Of a DNA stretch of 64,000 bases, positions 20,644 to 32,025 are shown one piece after another (within the stretch, counting starts at the first letter, position 1; every line of letters begins with the position of its first letter). The position numbers and the translations under genes were made by a program. Origin of the DNA: Paraphaeosphaeria minitans (lineage: Eukaryota > Ascomycota > Dothideomycetes > Pleosporales > Didymosphaeriaceae); contig WJXW01000002.1 in assembly GCA_015832175.1 (NCBI GenBank), positions 806,001 to 870,000 on the forward strand, in the 5' to 3' direction. The notes beneath the pieces were generated by a model that saw nothing but the letters and a program-made list of their open reading frames with translations, ran no database searches and was not told the origin of the DNA.

Positions 20644-23343
20644 TCACACAGTAAGCTCTCCGTTGAGTTTCAGGTCTTGGGAACTGAATCCAACTTCCAC
20701 ACCAATGGAGCTTGAAGGCAGCCTCTAGGTCTGGCCAGCGACATCCCAGTAGCTTATGTCACGGCGCATGAGTGGGAACTCTACCGTGGCGACCTCACCT
20801 GCGGCCAACATGACCTTGTCGAAACCGCGAAGGCTTCGCACAGTCTTGTCGCCTGCCTCGGCGGGGAAGGACACATATAGCTAGGGCACGGCGGGACCGT
20901 CCAGGGCACCCATATTCTTGACAGTCGCACACACGGTAACAAGCGTCTGCCATAGATCTTCGTTACCACCGGGGTTGATCTTGGCTGACGAGCTGGGAAC
21001 ACGCGACGGGTTGGATACAGCGGACTTGATCTGTAGATACGAAAGCTCAAAGGTCGTATAACTAAGTCCGAATCCGAACTCGTATGCTACACTCTTGTTC
21101 GCGGCGTCGAACTCCTTGTAGTCGATAAGATTCCCTTCCTTAAAGTCGTCCTGCCATGCATTGGGGTTAGTCGACTCCAAAAGCTCAGTGCTGTTAACGA
21201 TTTTGAGATCGTAATCCATCTCGTTGTTTGCAATCGTGTAAGGAAGCCTGCCGGAAGGATTGACATCTCCCCAGAGCACGTTAACAATTGAGTTGCCTGT
21301 TTCTTGACCTGGAAAATGAGCAGCCAAGATTGCTGTGACGTTAACGTTGTCTTTCCAAGGCAGAACGTCCGGCGAAGCACCATGCAGGACAACAATCGTG
21401 TTGGCACATTCCGAAGCCACTGCCTCCACAACGACAGTAGAGTTCCATTCAGCGATGATTGTGGTGCGGTCGTCGCCTTCGCTTGCTCATGACTTTAGGA
21501 AGACTAGGCAGGCATCCAGTGGTGTTGGAGAAAGAGAGCTAAGGCTGCCCGCTGCGATCGCCACGTTGTCCGTCATGTAATGGACGAGCGCTCCATAAGA
21601 TTGGACACTGTAGACCAAGTTAGCAAAGGTAACCCGATTTTACCCAAGGGCCGAATACTTACCGAGTCTTGATCGCATCCAGTGGTGGGATAATGTAGGT
21701 AAAGCGTCCAGTGCCAGACCCTCCCCGGGCTGCGAGGGTGCCAATATCGTAGTCGCCAGACGCAAGTCCACTTGAGATCGAGAGAGTGTATTGGCCGCGG
21801 GTCAGATCCGCTGCATCATTACCCAAAGGAGCCCTCTTAGGCTTCTTTAACGGTAATGTGTTATTGACGTTCTTCAAAAGGACAGTACCTGCTGCGCCTA
21901 GCTGACGAATGAGTTTGCGTGCTGAGCGCATACATCAACAATCGGTCCTAGAGTGTAATTGTATCTCCAGTCCGCCCTTGAGAAGAAGCTGAGGGGCACG
22001 GTAGACTCGTCTACGACAGGGAAGCCGAAGTCTTGTCCGAGGTGATAGTATGGGGTCATCACGCGGAGAATCATGTCGTCAACACGTTCGATAGCCAGAG
22101 AACCGTTGGTGACAGCAGCTGAGATGTTAGCACCCCAGAACGAAGATGTCGCGCCGCCTGTGAAGCTAATACCACCGGGCATATTCATGTCAAGCCCTGC
22201 TTCTATACCTGCATAACCTGTGTGGACTGCCCCCCAATCGGACATGACGTATCCTTGGAAGCCAAGCTCATCCTTGAGTAGTCCATTGAGGTTTTTGCTG
22301 TTCTGACAACCGTACGGACCGTTAATGCGATTGTAGCTGCACATGAGTGATGCTGTTCCCGCTTTGACCGCGTTTGCGAAAGGCCACAGGTAGGTTCCAT
22401 GCATAGTCTTGTCATCGATGTTGGATGAGATGGCGTCGATCTCAGTTCCGTTAACGGTGCTCGGGTTGCGCTGTATCTCTTAGTTCGTTTCCAATGTAAT
22501 GTTTGGTGCAGGCTTGAACTCCAGTGGACCGGATACCAAGTACCGTCTCCTCGACAAGAACTCCAGAGAGATAGGCTTCAGGTGAGAAACCTTCCCAGTT
22601 GCGGCCGCCGAACGGTTGACGACCTAGAGGTCCTATGACCGGCCCAAGTATAACGTGGGAGCCTTTGCCTATAACGCTAAGTTAGTGGGGCTGTTGGAAT
22701 ACAAGATGTATGCTCAAAAACACCATTTGTTGTGTCGTTTTTGATAAAATGCGGGGTCTCTGGCAACGAGCGCCACTCGGTTCAGGCCACTCGTACCTTT
22801 AAATCCTTCATCCATCTGCACGCCACGTTGCTTCATAAGGTCCCGATCCCACGAGGCAGCTGCTGTAATTCCCGCAGGGAAGATGCTTGCGAGCACAGCT
22901 TGTCGAATTGCCAGCGGACCATCTTCTAAACAGAGGCCGTGGAAATTGAGCCGCGGAATTGGCGCAATGTTCCCAACGCAAGGACCGGACGAGCCTACCA
23001 GATTGAGCAGCGGTTATAAAATATAAGCATAAGAGGTTCATTCGCGCCTGTGACCATGAAAGCTTTCTCCAGTGTCAACTGTGCCACGAAGACCTTTGCT
23101 TTATCTAAGGCTGCTTCCCATCCTCCTGTACCGGTGATGTTTGCTGTCGATGAAAGTTAGTGACGCTGCCGCTGGGATGGAAGGAAGAGATATACGAGAA
23201 GGATAGATTTGTGGGCTGGCCCCATACTGAGTATGCTCAATGGAGAATTGAGCATAAGCTGTAGTGACCAGAGCAAGCCATAGGGGTGCCTTGTGCAACA
23301 TCATTAATTGAAAGAGCTTCTGGGGACAAAGCCACAACTTCAT
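20644..23343 (-). pseudogene. GH3 beta-glucosidase pseudogene
   Basis: A nearly full-length secreted GH3 gene with at least five lesions. N-terminus: hydrophobic signal peptide (APLWLALVTTAYAQ). GH3 blocks: [53 protein letters not shown], then the nucleophile region [16 protein letters not shown], where the family nucleophile Asp in SDW is intact. The C-terminal domain (TVLLKNVNNTLPL, ANTIVVLHGASPDVLPW, YEFGFGLSYTTF) and fibronectin-III tail follow. Lesions: an extra base near 22484 ([14 protein letters not shown] continues in another frame); a missing base near 21915; in-frame TGA at 21487-21489, TAG at 20881-20883 and TAG at 20725-20727. Two stops fit TGG to TGA/TAG and one CAG to TAG, i.e. 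C:G to T:A transitions. The GTACGA...TTAG interruption after GFKG is an ordinary intron. Active homologues hydrolyse terminal beta-glucosides of plant or fungal cell walls. Confidence 0.93.
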
Positions 23344-26179
23344 CTCATTGCTCCATTATATATGTGCCGGGTCGAAATCCTCTCGGGACTGAGTCCCAGC
23401 CCGGACTGGGGCCGTGATGTACTAGCGAGATGGGGATTGGCTCATTGAGGCGATGTCCAGGTATGCAGGCTACATTTCCCTCTCGATGCAATGTCTGCGC
23501 GCAAAAATACCCTCACCACGCTCTATGGGTATGGGTGCTCACATCGCGAGTGGGAACACTGGCCGGCAGTTGAGGAGAACGTCCTCCTGACGCGGTGTCC
23601 GATGCTACGCAGTGCCGAGGAAGTCAAGAATCCGGCTGTGTTGGTACATGGCTTCATAAGCTGACTGGTTGGACCCATGTAGGAGTTCACGTGGCCACGG
23701 CCGATGATTCCTCGGAGAGGTTTGGTGTTTTGTGGGCGCAAGGTGCGGGGGTGTGGGGAACCTTGAGATGGGCGCTCGCCCTTGCCCATCTCGGCCGACT
23801 CCGTGCTTCCAATCATTCGAACAAACTTCAGTTTCATTCCCATATCGCTGGATCTTGTCCAAGTTGGCGGCTAGCTTGCGGTAATATGGTAAAACTTCGG
23901 CTTCTGCACGCATCACTTTGTCGCTGCAGGCATCGTGACCGTGAGCCGGGCTTCCAACAGTTTGGAATTGGGCCACAATAAGCGCGTCTTGAGATCTCTC
24001 GACAATTCTCAATATGGGCATCATTGTGACCAGGTCCGAGAAAACTCTCAATCAACATGTTGTTACGAAAGCGTTCAAATTAAGCCTTCTGTCAAAGGCG
24101 CCATGAAATCTTCGCATAACATCAACACGGAACAGTTACGATGGCTACCCGCCACACCTTCCCAGATTCAGACATACGTAATATTTAAAGGGACTGCACA
24201 CTGCAAAATAATAGCTGTAACCGAGCAATAATCCGGTACATCATGTCCAGGATGAATGCCGATATCCTTTACCCCAACTTTAGCGTTCTGAATCAGGCCC
24301 TCGCGTTGGTTAGGTATGAGCAGCAACTGATTCATATTAGAATGATGAGTATGTCTACAGACTGTGCCTATGTAAAAGCTATCATAAGCTACCAAATGAA
24401 CGAACAAGTAGATAGACTAGTTCTAAATATGACCAGTCTGTTCACCTCGGAGGTCATGGGATAAATAGATTCCATCACCTCAGTGCCAATTGTTTGCCCT
24501 AAATTTGCTCGTAGAACAGAAGGACCGGAAAAACACTTCTGTAAAGCCTCGGCCCAGCTCTAGCATGCCTTTGTGTTGGGCGAACGGTAGCCTCCGATGT
24601 CAATATGCATGTGCAAGTCTCATTGCAATGCGGAACCGTTGTGCACCGAGTCCCGGAAGGCATGCGCCATCTGAGATTGTTTTTACGCGATGGGTTTTGT
24701 GTTGGCAAGACTGCAAATAACAGGTTCCAGCACATTATCCCATTACTACAATGCGGTTCGTGATTGATTATATTCACTACACATATCCCAACGAATGCAC
24801 GTTTCAAAGAGGAACATCTGAGAATATATCAAGGTTGAATTTTTCATTTGCTCGAGTCAAGTACCAAAGGTCTTGAGAGAGCAAAAGCGACGCATCATTG
24901 AAGAAGTGGTGCAAACTTCGACCTTGTCGTCCAAACCGCATATTCTTACCTTGTCTCCCAGTCCGTAGAAAATGCAAATTGCCATTCTTCTTTCACCAAC
25001 TGTTCATGTTCTTTAAATACGAAAATGCCTGCCCGTCGCTGCTGCCATAATTATATGGCTGCTGACTGTGCCACAGGCAGAATGGATACGAGTGATCCTT
25101 CGTATGTCGATCTTTGCTCCATTGGGCAAACATTCTACATACTCGTCCACGTTAAACTCCTCTGAACGACTACCTTTGGTAGGGATCAGCGCATGGCCCA
25201 GAACTCTGGTAGCAAAGCACTCAGCCTTGAATTCGCCAGCAAGGCGCATGCCACTTATGCCATCGACGATATGATAATACTGCAGCCACGACAAGGCAGT
25301 TCTGGAACAGTTCAAGACCAGTATAACTAAGATTGCGACCAGGAGCTATGAAACGAAAGACCTCTAGTACCCCTATTTTATACCAAGGTAGTCCGCAAAG
25401 CAAGGTGTGTGTGAGTGTTTTAGGCTGAAAGAGGGCGGATCAGCACCTCATGGTACAGATTGCTGACCTTGCCACTTTGGGTAGACTCAGCTCACAATGA
25501 CCACCTGATCCACTGCAGCCTCGGAGACGACCCTTTTGTCGGAGCAGCCAAAGCACCCGTCGGTCTGTTCTTCACAGGAGAAAAACAAGAAACATGAACT
25601 AAGAGATGAGACGATTACCGAAGAGAAGGAGCAGTTGACTAACAAACAAAAAGCAAAGCGTTATGCCCACAGCACACTAGATGCCATTGTGAAGACGGGT
25701 ACTGGCAGCGTGATGAGACCATAAGATTTCTACAGAGGTAATTTTAGAGGTTCATCTCATGACTAGCAAAGCGTAGGGTTGAGACATTTTACAGAATGAT
25801 TCTTGTACGAACGCCGTTGCCAGCAATAGAGATAGGAGTAGCAGGCTATTCGCAACGTTGCTGCGTGGTTTAGATGACTTAAGGGGTACCATTTCACGAG
25901 TAATGAACAGGTATCTGCAGCAATTAACCCATCTCATCATTAATCGTTGTACAATAGAGGATGCAGTGGAATGAAGATTCTATGATTGGCCTGCGACTGG
26001 AAAACGTATGACGTCATTCACCTCATTTTTATCGATAAGGCTGAGGAATTGTCCTGTTGTGCCCACGAGGTGGAATAACAAATGGGGGGATACACGGTTC
26101 AATGTGTCGCTACGCTAATTACATTACATTCATCATGTCCTAATCTCCTAAGAGATTGCCTTCATGCAACAACGTTCTC
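23344..26179. other. Gene-poor 2.8-kb stretch with protein-like scraps
   Basis: No intact gene. On the minus strand 24051-23605 encodes a protein-like frame (VFSDLVTMMPILRIVERSQ, HDACSDKVMRAEAEVLPYYR, KLAANLDKIQRYGNE) of a family I do not recognise. At 25315-25013 (-) a second protein-like frame reads VDGISGMRLAGEFKAE and EEFNVDEYVECLPNG. Neither has a clear start or splice partners, so both may be decayed genes. The rest shows no structure. Confidence 0.45.
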
Positions 26180-26722
26180 TTACGCGACAGCGAACACCGA
26201 TGTAGGCTTAACATCGAACTCCTGCTCAGGCGCAACAAACTGGTTGTAGATGGTCTTGTGCGATCCGGTGAAGTTGTACGCGGGCCTATCGGTGGTCAGT
26301 AATGGACGCTCTCGACATCAAATGTATCCAGTAACTCACCTGTCCTCATAGGCGGCGTACTCGAAGCTGATCAGAATCTCTTGAGGCGAAGTAGACTCCG
26401 TGTCATTCTCAGGGGGCCTCTCGCTGAGCTTGGCAGCGACACCGTTGTTCACACCTTCGAGGATCCGGCAGTTTTGGTACCAGTTGCCCTTCCTGTAATA
26501 TCCGTTCTCGTATCCGCTGCAGTAGGCCTTTACGCCGGCAATGTGGCCCTCAATGGTAGGAACCGTGACATTGAAATCGTAGTAGCAGCCCGAACGTGCG
26601 CAGCCAGCTCCCCATCCAGACACGTGCCAGTTCCAGTTCTCAGGGATGGCAATCTGACGTTGTACAAAGGGCGATGCGAGTGCGCCGGCGGAGAAGGCGA
26701 GGAGAGTCGTGAAGGAAACCAT
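26180..26722 (-). CDS. Small secreted cysteine-containing protein
   Basis: Two exons: 26722 to about 26338 and about 26288-26180, joined in frame by a GTGAGT...ATAG intron, giving about 162 residues. A cleavable signal peptide is evident (MVSFTTLLAFSAGALA, cleavage near residue 17). The mature part has four Cys (about 41, 46, 68, 85) in the motifs GCARSGCYYDFNVTV, AYCSGY and YQNCRI, followed by a beta-rich section (EILISFEYAAYEDRPAYNFTG). The pattern W..W..GC..SGC.Y.F.V is common in fungal secreted beta-barrel proteins such as Alt a 1-like families, but I cannot confirm membership. Being small, secreted and disulfide-capable, it is an effector-like candidate; this is inference. An NVT and an NFT glycosylation sequon are present. 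Confidence 0.8.
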
Positions 26723-27463
26723 TTTGATTCTATTCGGAATTTTCGATCGATATCGATGTACGGAGGTTTACGTGGAAAGCTGCTGATTTGGAGGAGGACT
26801 GCTTTGTCTGCGACTGTGTGATCAACACATCTTGAAGTCGTGCCATGTTTATATTGCCATATGAAAAGGACCGAATTCACGCTGTACAATATTGGACTCC
26901 ACGTTGCACGTCATAGGTCAAGGCCCAAGCCTCATGGTCGACTTCTTTTGGAGGGGATCAGCCCGAACAACATCGAATGCAGAGTTGCCACCCTAGCCGT
27001 GCCCCACCCGCTTGCCCTGTATGGCCACCTCCCCGCTGTTTTCACTGCTCCAAATAACATCATAAGTTTATGCAATGTAAGTAGTGTGGTTGGCACTGTT
27101 CCGAATTTCCGCTTGACTACATACAACAGGTACCTACAGCTTGGACTTTCTCAGCGCTTCGCCTCGCACGGAAGCGTCGGGAGGTCGACAGGGTGGGTGC
27201 TGCTACGTCAGGTGCGGTTACATGATCTCCAGCGTTCAATGAACGGTCGTAAAATATTGAAATCATGCGGACGCTTCTCCATCCTCTTCGCATTATGACA
27301 GCGCGCCATTATCGACGCCAAGGCTTGTACGGTACCATACGATAGCTCCTGGCAAGCTGCGAAAGCTCTTTGAGGTATTGCATGTTCAGCGTCTCATCCT
27401 GCATGTCTCCTTCGCTCCCAACCATATATCCTTCATCTCAGTTTTATTTCATCGTCTTGGGGA
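26723..27463. other. Intergenic, no gene seen
   Basis: About 740 bp: promoter of the secreted protein gene on the left and 3' side of the Dabb gene on the right. A 152-codon open frame at 26840-27298 has no recognisable family features and I do not call it. Confidence 0.45.
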
Positions 27464-27990
27464 TTATGACCCGATATATTTGTTGTCCTCAATCGGCGTC
27501 GCCAATTCACTAGCGCCAACCAGACCTTTTACCATAAACTCGCACATGTATTCATCCTCCGCAGCAACCTCGAAGTCGAACCTCGTTACGTCCTCCTTGA
27601 AAGGCCATAGATATTGGCTCGTTACCCTGATTATGCTCAATTATTTTCCACGGCTCTCAATATCAGATGAAGATCTTACCGATGATGCTTATCACTGGCC
27701 TGATACTCTTCTAGTGCCTTCCTATCTCGGTGGAAGCTGACGAGAGATAACTCATATCCCTTACTTCTCTCGATCGGATCGGTTATTGAGGGCCCGCCAA
27801 CGAGAAGACGTCCGTTCTGCACGCAAGGGAGCGACTTCAGGGCCTTGAGTTCCTTGAGGAAGGTCTCTTTGTGCGCCACGGACACACTAGGGAGAAATTT
27901 GAAAAGGACTGTTCAGCGTCAGAAGAGATCCTTGTCAACTGCATGTAAGAGTTTGGACACGAGGTTCTCACCAATGTGTACTACAGTCAT
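27464..27990 (-). CDS. Dabb (stress-responsive A/B barrel) protein
   Basis: Three exons resolve: 27990-27972, 27908-27680 and 27626-27464, giving 136 residues. Dabb signatures: MTVVHIVLFKFLPSVS at the start (created by the first splice), LLVGGPSITDPIERSKGYE, LEEYQASDKHH, and after the last splice VTSQYLWPFKEDVTRFDFEV. The fold is a dimeric alpha/beta barrel related to EthD-like proteins and some small-molecule-modifying enzymes; catalytic roles are known only for a few. In the window it sits at one end of the putative catabolic cluster, and its promoter region carries a CGG-N7-CCG site at 28151. A role as an isomerase-like or accessory enzyme for the cluster substrate is plausible but unproven. 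Confidence 0.85.
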
Positions 27991-28150
27991 GGCTTATATG
28001 GATAGTCGGTAGCGGTAAGTGAGTGAGAAAATGTTTGAAGCGGGCTGCGAGATAGATTTTGTAGATGGGATGGATGAGTACATCCTGATATAGTGCGACG
28101 CGCTACAAAGTGTGAACGTTGGCGCGAGAAGCTTGGACCGTGGGGGAACG

Positions 28151-28163
28151 CGGAGAATGTCCG
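28151..28163. promoter_or_regulatory. CGG-N7-CCG candidate operator, Dabb promoter
   Basis: CGG, seven bases (agaatgt), CCG, then cGGT: an inverted pair of the triplet bound by Zn2Cys6 dimers, 160 bp upstream of the Dabb start. It shares spacing and the CCG-Y-GGT extension with sites at 29595 and 34026. Confidence 0.5.
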
Positions 28164-28372
28164 CGGTGGCGACAGCGGCACGGATTGCTGAAGTGACACT
28201 CCATCGGCTTTCGGCAGCACGATCAGATCCAGATTACTGTATGGAATTGGCAATGAGGTTTGCCGGTCGAACTTCTCTACGTTATCGTCTCTCCAGATCA
28301 CGCGTTGGGCATAGATGAAGAGAGCGTCATGAACGTGATATTAAAATTACACTGGCACAAATGCACCTTTTG

Positions 28373-29467
28373 CTATGACGAGCCCCTGAGAAACAGCGGT
28401 TTTACGTCCACTTTGCGTGCCTCTTCATTCAAGGCATCTATCTCTGCCTGTACCAGTGGTATCCCTGACTTCTCCCTCCGTTCCTGCTCCACCTGTTCCA
28501 GCTCGCCCGGAAAGTAGATGCGATCTACTCCAGCAGCCTTTTCAGCACCCACTGTTCTATCGTACAGATACTGCATCCTCTCTTTGAACTCCTCTAGACT
28601 CATAAACAAGTCGGGTTTGATAGCGACCAGGAAATGGCCTACGTCGGATGGTTTGGAAGGGTCATATGGACCAGTGACATGACCAGCGAATGCGGAGCCA
28701 GAGAGTACTCCAGAGAAAACATCCATCATGATTGCCAATCCTGATCCCTTGGGACCGCCCATGGGCAGCATTACTCCTCCGTCGAGAGCCGCTGCAGGGT
28801 CGTCGGTAGGTTTACCGTCCTTGTCCAGAGCCCAGTCCAGCGGGATCTTTTCGCCCCGTCTCTTTGCTTTGTAGACCTTGCCACGAGCTGCCAGAGATGG
28901 AGCCATGTCAAGGATGAAGGGGTGGTCTTTCCCGGGTGCACCACATGCCAGTGGCGACACGCCGATGAGCTTGCTCTTCCCTCCCCAGGGCGGCAGAGCA
29001 GGGCTGGAGTTGGTGAAGACCAAACTCATCATACCAGCATCGACGGCTTTTTGCACGATCCAGGCGCTCATGCCGAAATGATTCGAGTGCGTGACACTGC
29101 TCATCCCGATGCCGTAGATTTTTGCAGCTTCGATGGCGGCGGACATGCCTGTGTCTGCAGCCAGAAAGCCAAATCCGTTGTGTGCATCTACCTGCGAGAC
29201 GACAGGAGTGATTTGAGTGACCTCTGGTGTCGCGAGACCGTCCAGAACACCTTGTCGTATTCGCTCCATGTATGATGGTATTCGGTTCATGCCGTGGGTG
29301 TCGACGCCTCGCAGATCGGCTGCAACGAGGCAGCGCGCTACGATGGCAGCATTTTGAGGAGTGACGCCGTTGCCTACTAGAACTGCTTCTACAAAAGCTC
29401 TGGCGTCGGCTGCAGTGACATATTGCTTCTGTTCTGCTGTGGCATACGCCATGGTTGGTTGGGCCAT
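28373..29467 (-). CDS. Ldh2-family malate/L-lactate/ketoacid dehydrogenase
   Basis: Single-exon gene of 364 residues, about normal length for the Ldh_2 family (malate/L-lactate dehydrogenase type 2, also sulfolactate, ureidoglycolate, 2,3-diketogulonate and cyclic-imine reductases). Family features: LRGVDTHGMNRIPSY near residue 53 with the catalytic-type His, DAHNGFGFLAADTGM, THSNHFGMSAWIVQKA, and the nucleotide-site region PMGGPKGSGLAIMMDVFSG. These enzymes use NAD(P)H to interconvert 2-hydroxy and 2-keto acids without a Rossmann fold. The C-terminus has a charged helix (EQVEQERREKSG). It is divergent from the Zn2Cys6 regulator (285 bp apart) and lies close to an IlvD-type dehydratase and an SDR, so a 2-keto acid from sugar-acid breakdown is a reasonable but unproven substrate. 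Confidence 0.88.
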   Translation of the reverse strand: MAQPTMAYATAEQKQYVTAADARAFVEAVLVGNGVTPQNAAIVARCLVAADLRGVDTHGMNRIPSYMERIRQGVLDGLATPEVTQITPVVSQVDAHNGFGFLAADTGMSAAIEAAKIYGIGMSSVTHSNHFGMSAWIVQKAVDAGMMSLVFTNSSPALPPWGGKSKLIGVSPLACGAPGKDHPFILDMAPSLAARGKVYKAKRRGEKIPLDWALDKDGKPTDDPAAALDGGVMLPMGGPKGSGLAIMMDVFSGVLSGSAFAGHVTGPYDPSKPSDVGHFLVAIKPDLFMSLEEFKERMQYLYDRTVGAEKAAGVDRIYFPGELEQVEQERREKSGIPLVQAEIDALNEEARKVDVKPLFLRGSS

Positions 29468-29594
29468 GGATAATGGAAGTCTTCGGTAAAGAAGAGGTTA
29501 AAGAAACACAAAGAAACGTGGACGAGAAGTTGAGATAACTTTTAATAGGAAGTGCTTTAACTTTGTGACGGGTTTTGTACGAGCTGCTGCTCTA

Positions 29595-29607
29595 CGGGGT
29601 TTTGCCG
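29595..29607. promoter_or_regulatory. CGG-N7-CCG candidate operator, Ldh2/regulator
   Basis: CGG-ggttttg-CCG followed by tGGT, in the 285-bp divergent promoter between the Ldh2-type gene and the Zn2Cys6 regulator. It could serve both genes, implying autoregulation. Confidence 0.5.
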
Positions 29608-29752
29608 TGGTGAGGATGTTGGCGGGCCGAGAGCGGGATTTCCCCATCACGCCCGCGCTAAGTCCCTACCGCAGCTTTCACATTTCGGACCTTCCCCGTC
29701 TCCACCATCCCACCTCTTTCCAACACTTTCAGACTCTTCACTGCCGTTTCGC

Positions 29753-31964
29753 ATGGCCGAACCAGACTCGCTTCGTAATCCACGCTTGAGATTGTCGTGT
29801 GCACGCTGCCAGCGGCGCAAAATTCGCGTGAGTGCCACACTGGACGCGAACGTGGCTGACGCGAGACCAGTGTGACGCGCAACTACCAGCATGCACAAAC
29901 TGCAGAAAGGCGGGTGCAGAGTGCACCGATGGAGAGAGCCTACGACTCCGATCTGTCCCAGATGACCCAGCTGTATCGCGTCTGCGAAGGCGGGTCGCGT
30001 GGCTCGAATCCATCATCCGAGAGACATTGCCTGACATAGACTTGTCTGTGGAAGCTCCCATTGAGGGTTCCGTGCCGCCTGAGGAGCGGACAGTGATTCC
30101 GTTGAGTCATGGTGACCAACCCAGTGTTTCTGTGGACAACATGACAGCTCTACCTTTGCAAGCTGTTGCTCAGAATGATCAGCGGGCCCACGAGATTGGT
30201 CTCATTTCTGTAGGTACCGCAGACCAGCGCTATCTTGGCCCATCGAGCGGCTACTTCCTCGCTCGCCTTCTGCTGAGCGACTCTCCGCGTAGAAACGACC
30301 GACGTGCGCCTGTGAACCACAACGCCGCGAATGCTACCAATCTAGCGCAGTCACTCATCTATCAACTTGTCTGCGCAACACCTGGGCCACTGCCGCTTCC
30401 AGGAAGGGCTCAGGCGAATGAACTATCTCGGATCTATTTTGATACAGTGCATCCTCAGTACCCGATCCTCCATGAGCCTTCCTTCATGCAGGGCATGAAC
30501 TATCTTTACGATTCGCATGCACAGACTCTCGAGAATGATGCCCCGGTTGAATTTCAAGTGAACATGGTCCTCGCAATCGCCACAAGCATACTGTCCTCGC
30601 GAGTCAGGTCTCACGTACCCAGCGAATCTTACTGCCTCTCTGCATTGCAACATCTCGAACGCATCAACGTCCAGAATTCCTTCTCCGGTTTACAATGCAT
30701 TCTACTTTTACTCATCTTTACGATGCACAGCCCGTATATGAGGTTGAATGTGTGGTATCTGAACTACCACTGTATTGCTGCTGTTCTAGAGCTGGGTTTG
30801 CAGAGAGACGTCACCACGTCGTCTGGAATTTCATTATTGGATCAAGAGATGAGAACTCGCGTGTTCTGGACCATTTTCACATTGGATAGAACCATTGCAA
30901 CCATGATGGGACGTCCCATCGGTCTGCGCGATGAAGCATGTGACCTCAGGGTATGTGGAAATCGCGTACTCTGTACCTATTATAGACTAACCCTTTTTCA
31001 GTTGCCTCAAGATATTGATGATCAGACGCTGATTGGCATGGACAACGCAGACAACTATGCAACCGGCAACATGGCTCTATCCATTCATCTCTTCAAGCTC
31101 GCTAAAATTAATTCGGAGATTAAGTACATTGCGAACAGTATCGTACGCGAAGCGCCTTCCTACGCTTATCCACCAGTATCCGACATCAACACGTGGCACC
31201 GAGGGATGCTTGCACAGCTTGACGAATGGGCTTCAACTATCCCTCAAATTCATCCTCGCCATGCCTACGTGCGCACGCTATGCGAACTTCGTTACTATTC
31301 AATAAGGATACTACTTCTACGGCCGAGCCCAGCCATTCCCAGGCCTTCTGCTGAGTCGTTGACCGAGTGTTATGGTCTCGCGTGGCGGGCAATCCATGTC
31401 TACGACAAACTCTATCGCCAAGATCAGCTCGTCCATGACTGGATGGTCTTGCACGGCATCATCTTTAGCACCATCACTGCTCTCTACTGCATCAGAGCAG
31501 TCCCAGATCTTGCTCGAAAGACAGAGCTTGACGAACTGATGACCAATCTCAGCTTGAGCTTGAGTCTCGTAAGTGTAACAGGCGAGTATTGGTCAGGGGC
31601 CAAGCGAAGCCGTCAAATCTTGGACGACATGGGAAGGTCTACTATAAGATGGATGAAGTATTTGAAAATGAACAACAGTGATGATCCCAGGATCAATGGC
31701 CCACCAAGCGAACCAGCGCAGGTTCCACCATACCCGAACATTACTGAATCCGCGGCTATTGATGCAACACTTGGCGGTAATTACCAAGGTTTTACTTCTA
31801 CCAACACATTTGTAGATACATCGTCTTCAACTCTGAGCTTGGAAGACGGGTTTTGGGCAGATCCTCCCCAGCAGTTCACATTCGGCGACATAACAAACGT
31901 TGATGATATCATGCACAGTTTGTTTGATGACTTCATTCCGCAGATGAACAATATGCAAGAGTAG
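29753..31964 (+). CDS. Zn2Cys6 transcription factor, fungal_trans domain
   Basis: Three exons: 29753-29827, 29871-30950 and 31002-31964, giving 705 residues. Exon 1 encodes the first half of the binuclear zinc cluster (LSCARCQRRKIR) and exon 2 supplies CDAQLPACTNCRKAGAEC, completing the six-Cys pattern C-x2-C-x6-C ... C-x2-C-x5-C. A linker and short coiled coil follow (SRLRRRVAWLESIIRE). The middle homology region is clear: FDTVHPQYPILHEPSFM, LNVWYLNYHCIAAVLELGLQRD and RTRVFWTIFTLDRTIATMMGRPIGL. The third intron-like segment (30951-31001, 51 nt) keeps frame but has a GTATGT donor and TTTTTCAG acceptor and breaks the domain, so it is taken as an intron. Position suggests it is the pathway-specific regulator of the surrounding cluster. 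Confidence 0.93.
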
Positions 31965-32025
31965 CCTCAGAGAGCCAATAAATACTCTTACACACTCAAC
32001 TGGACCAAAATCGGACAGTTGAACT

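Noticed and set aside
26840..27298. 152-codon plus-strand open frame
   Set aside because: Irregular composition, no domain, and overlap with the promoter of the secreted protein gene.
31002..31010. Uninterrupted 710-codon frame for the Zn2Cys6 regulator
   Set aside because: The frame ignores two introns: it starts inside intron 1, missing half of the zinc cluster, and retains a 51-nt segment (30951-31001) with strong splice sites that interrupts the regulatory domain.
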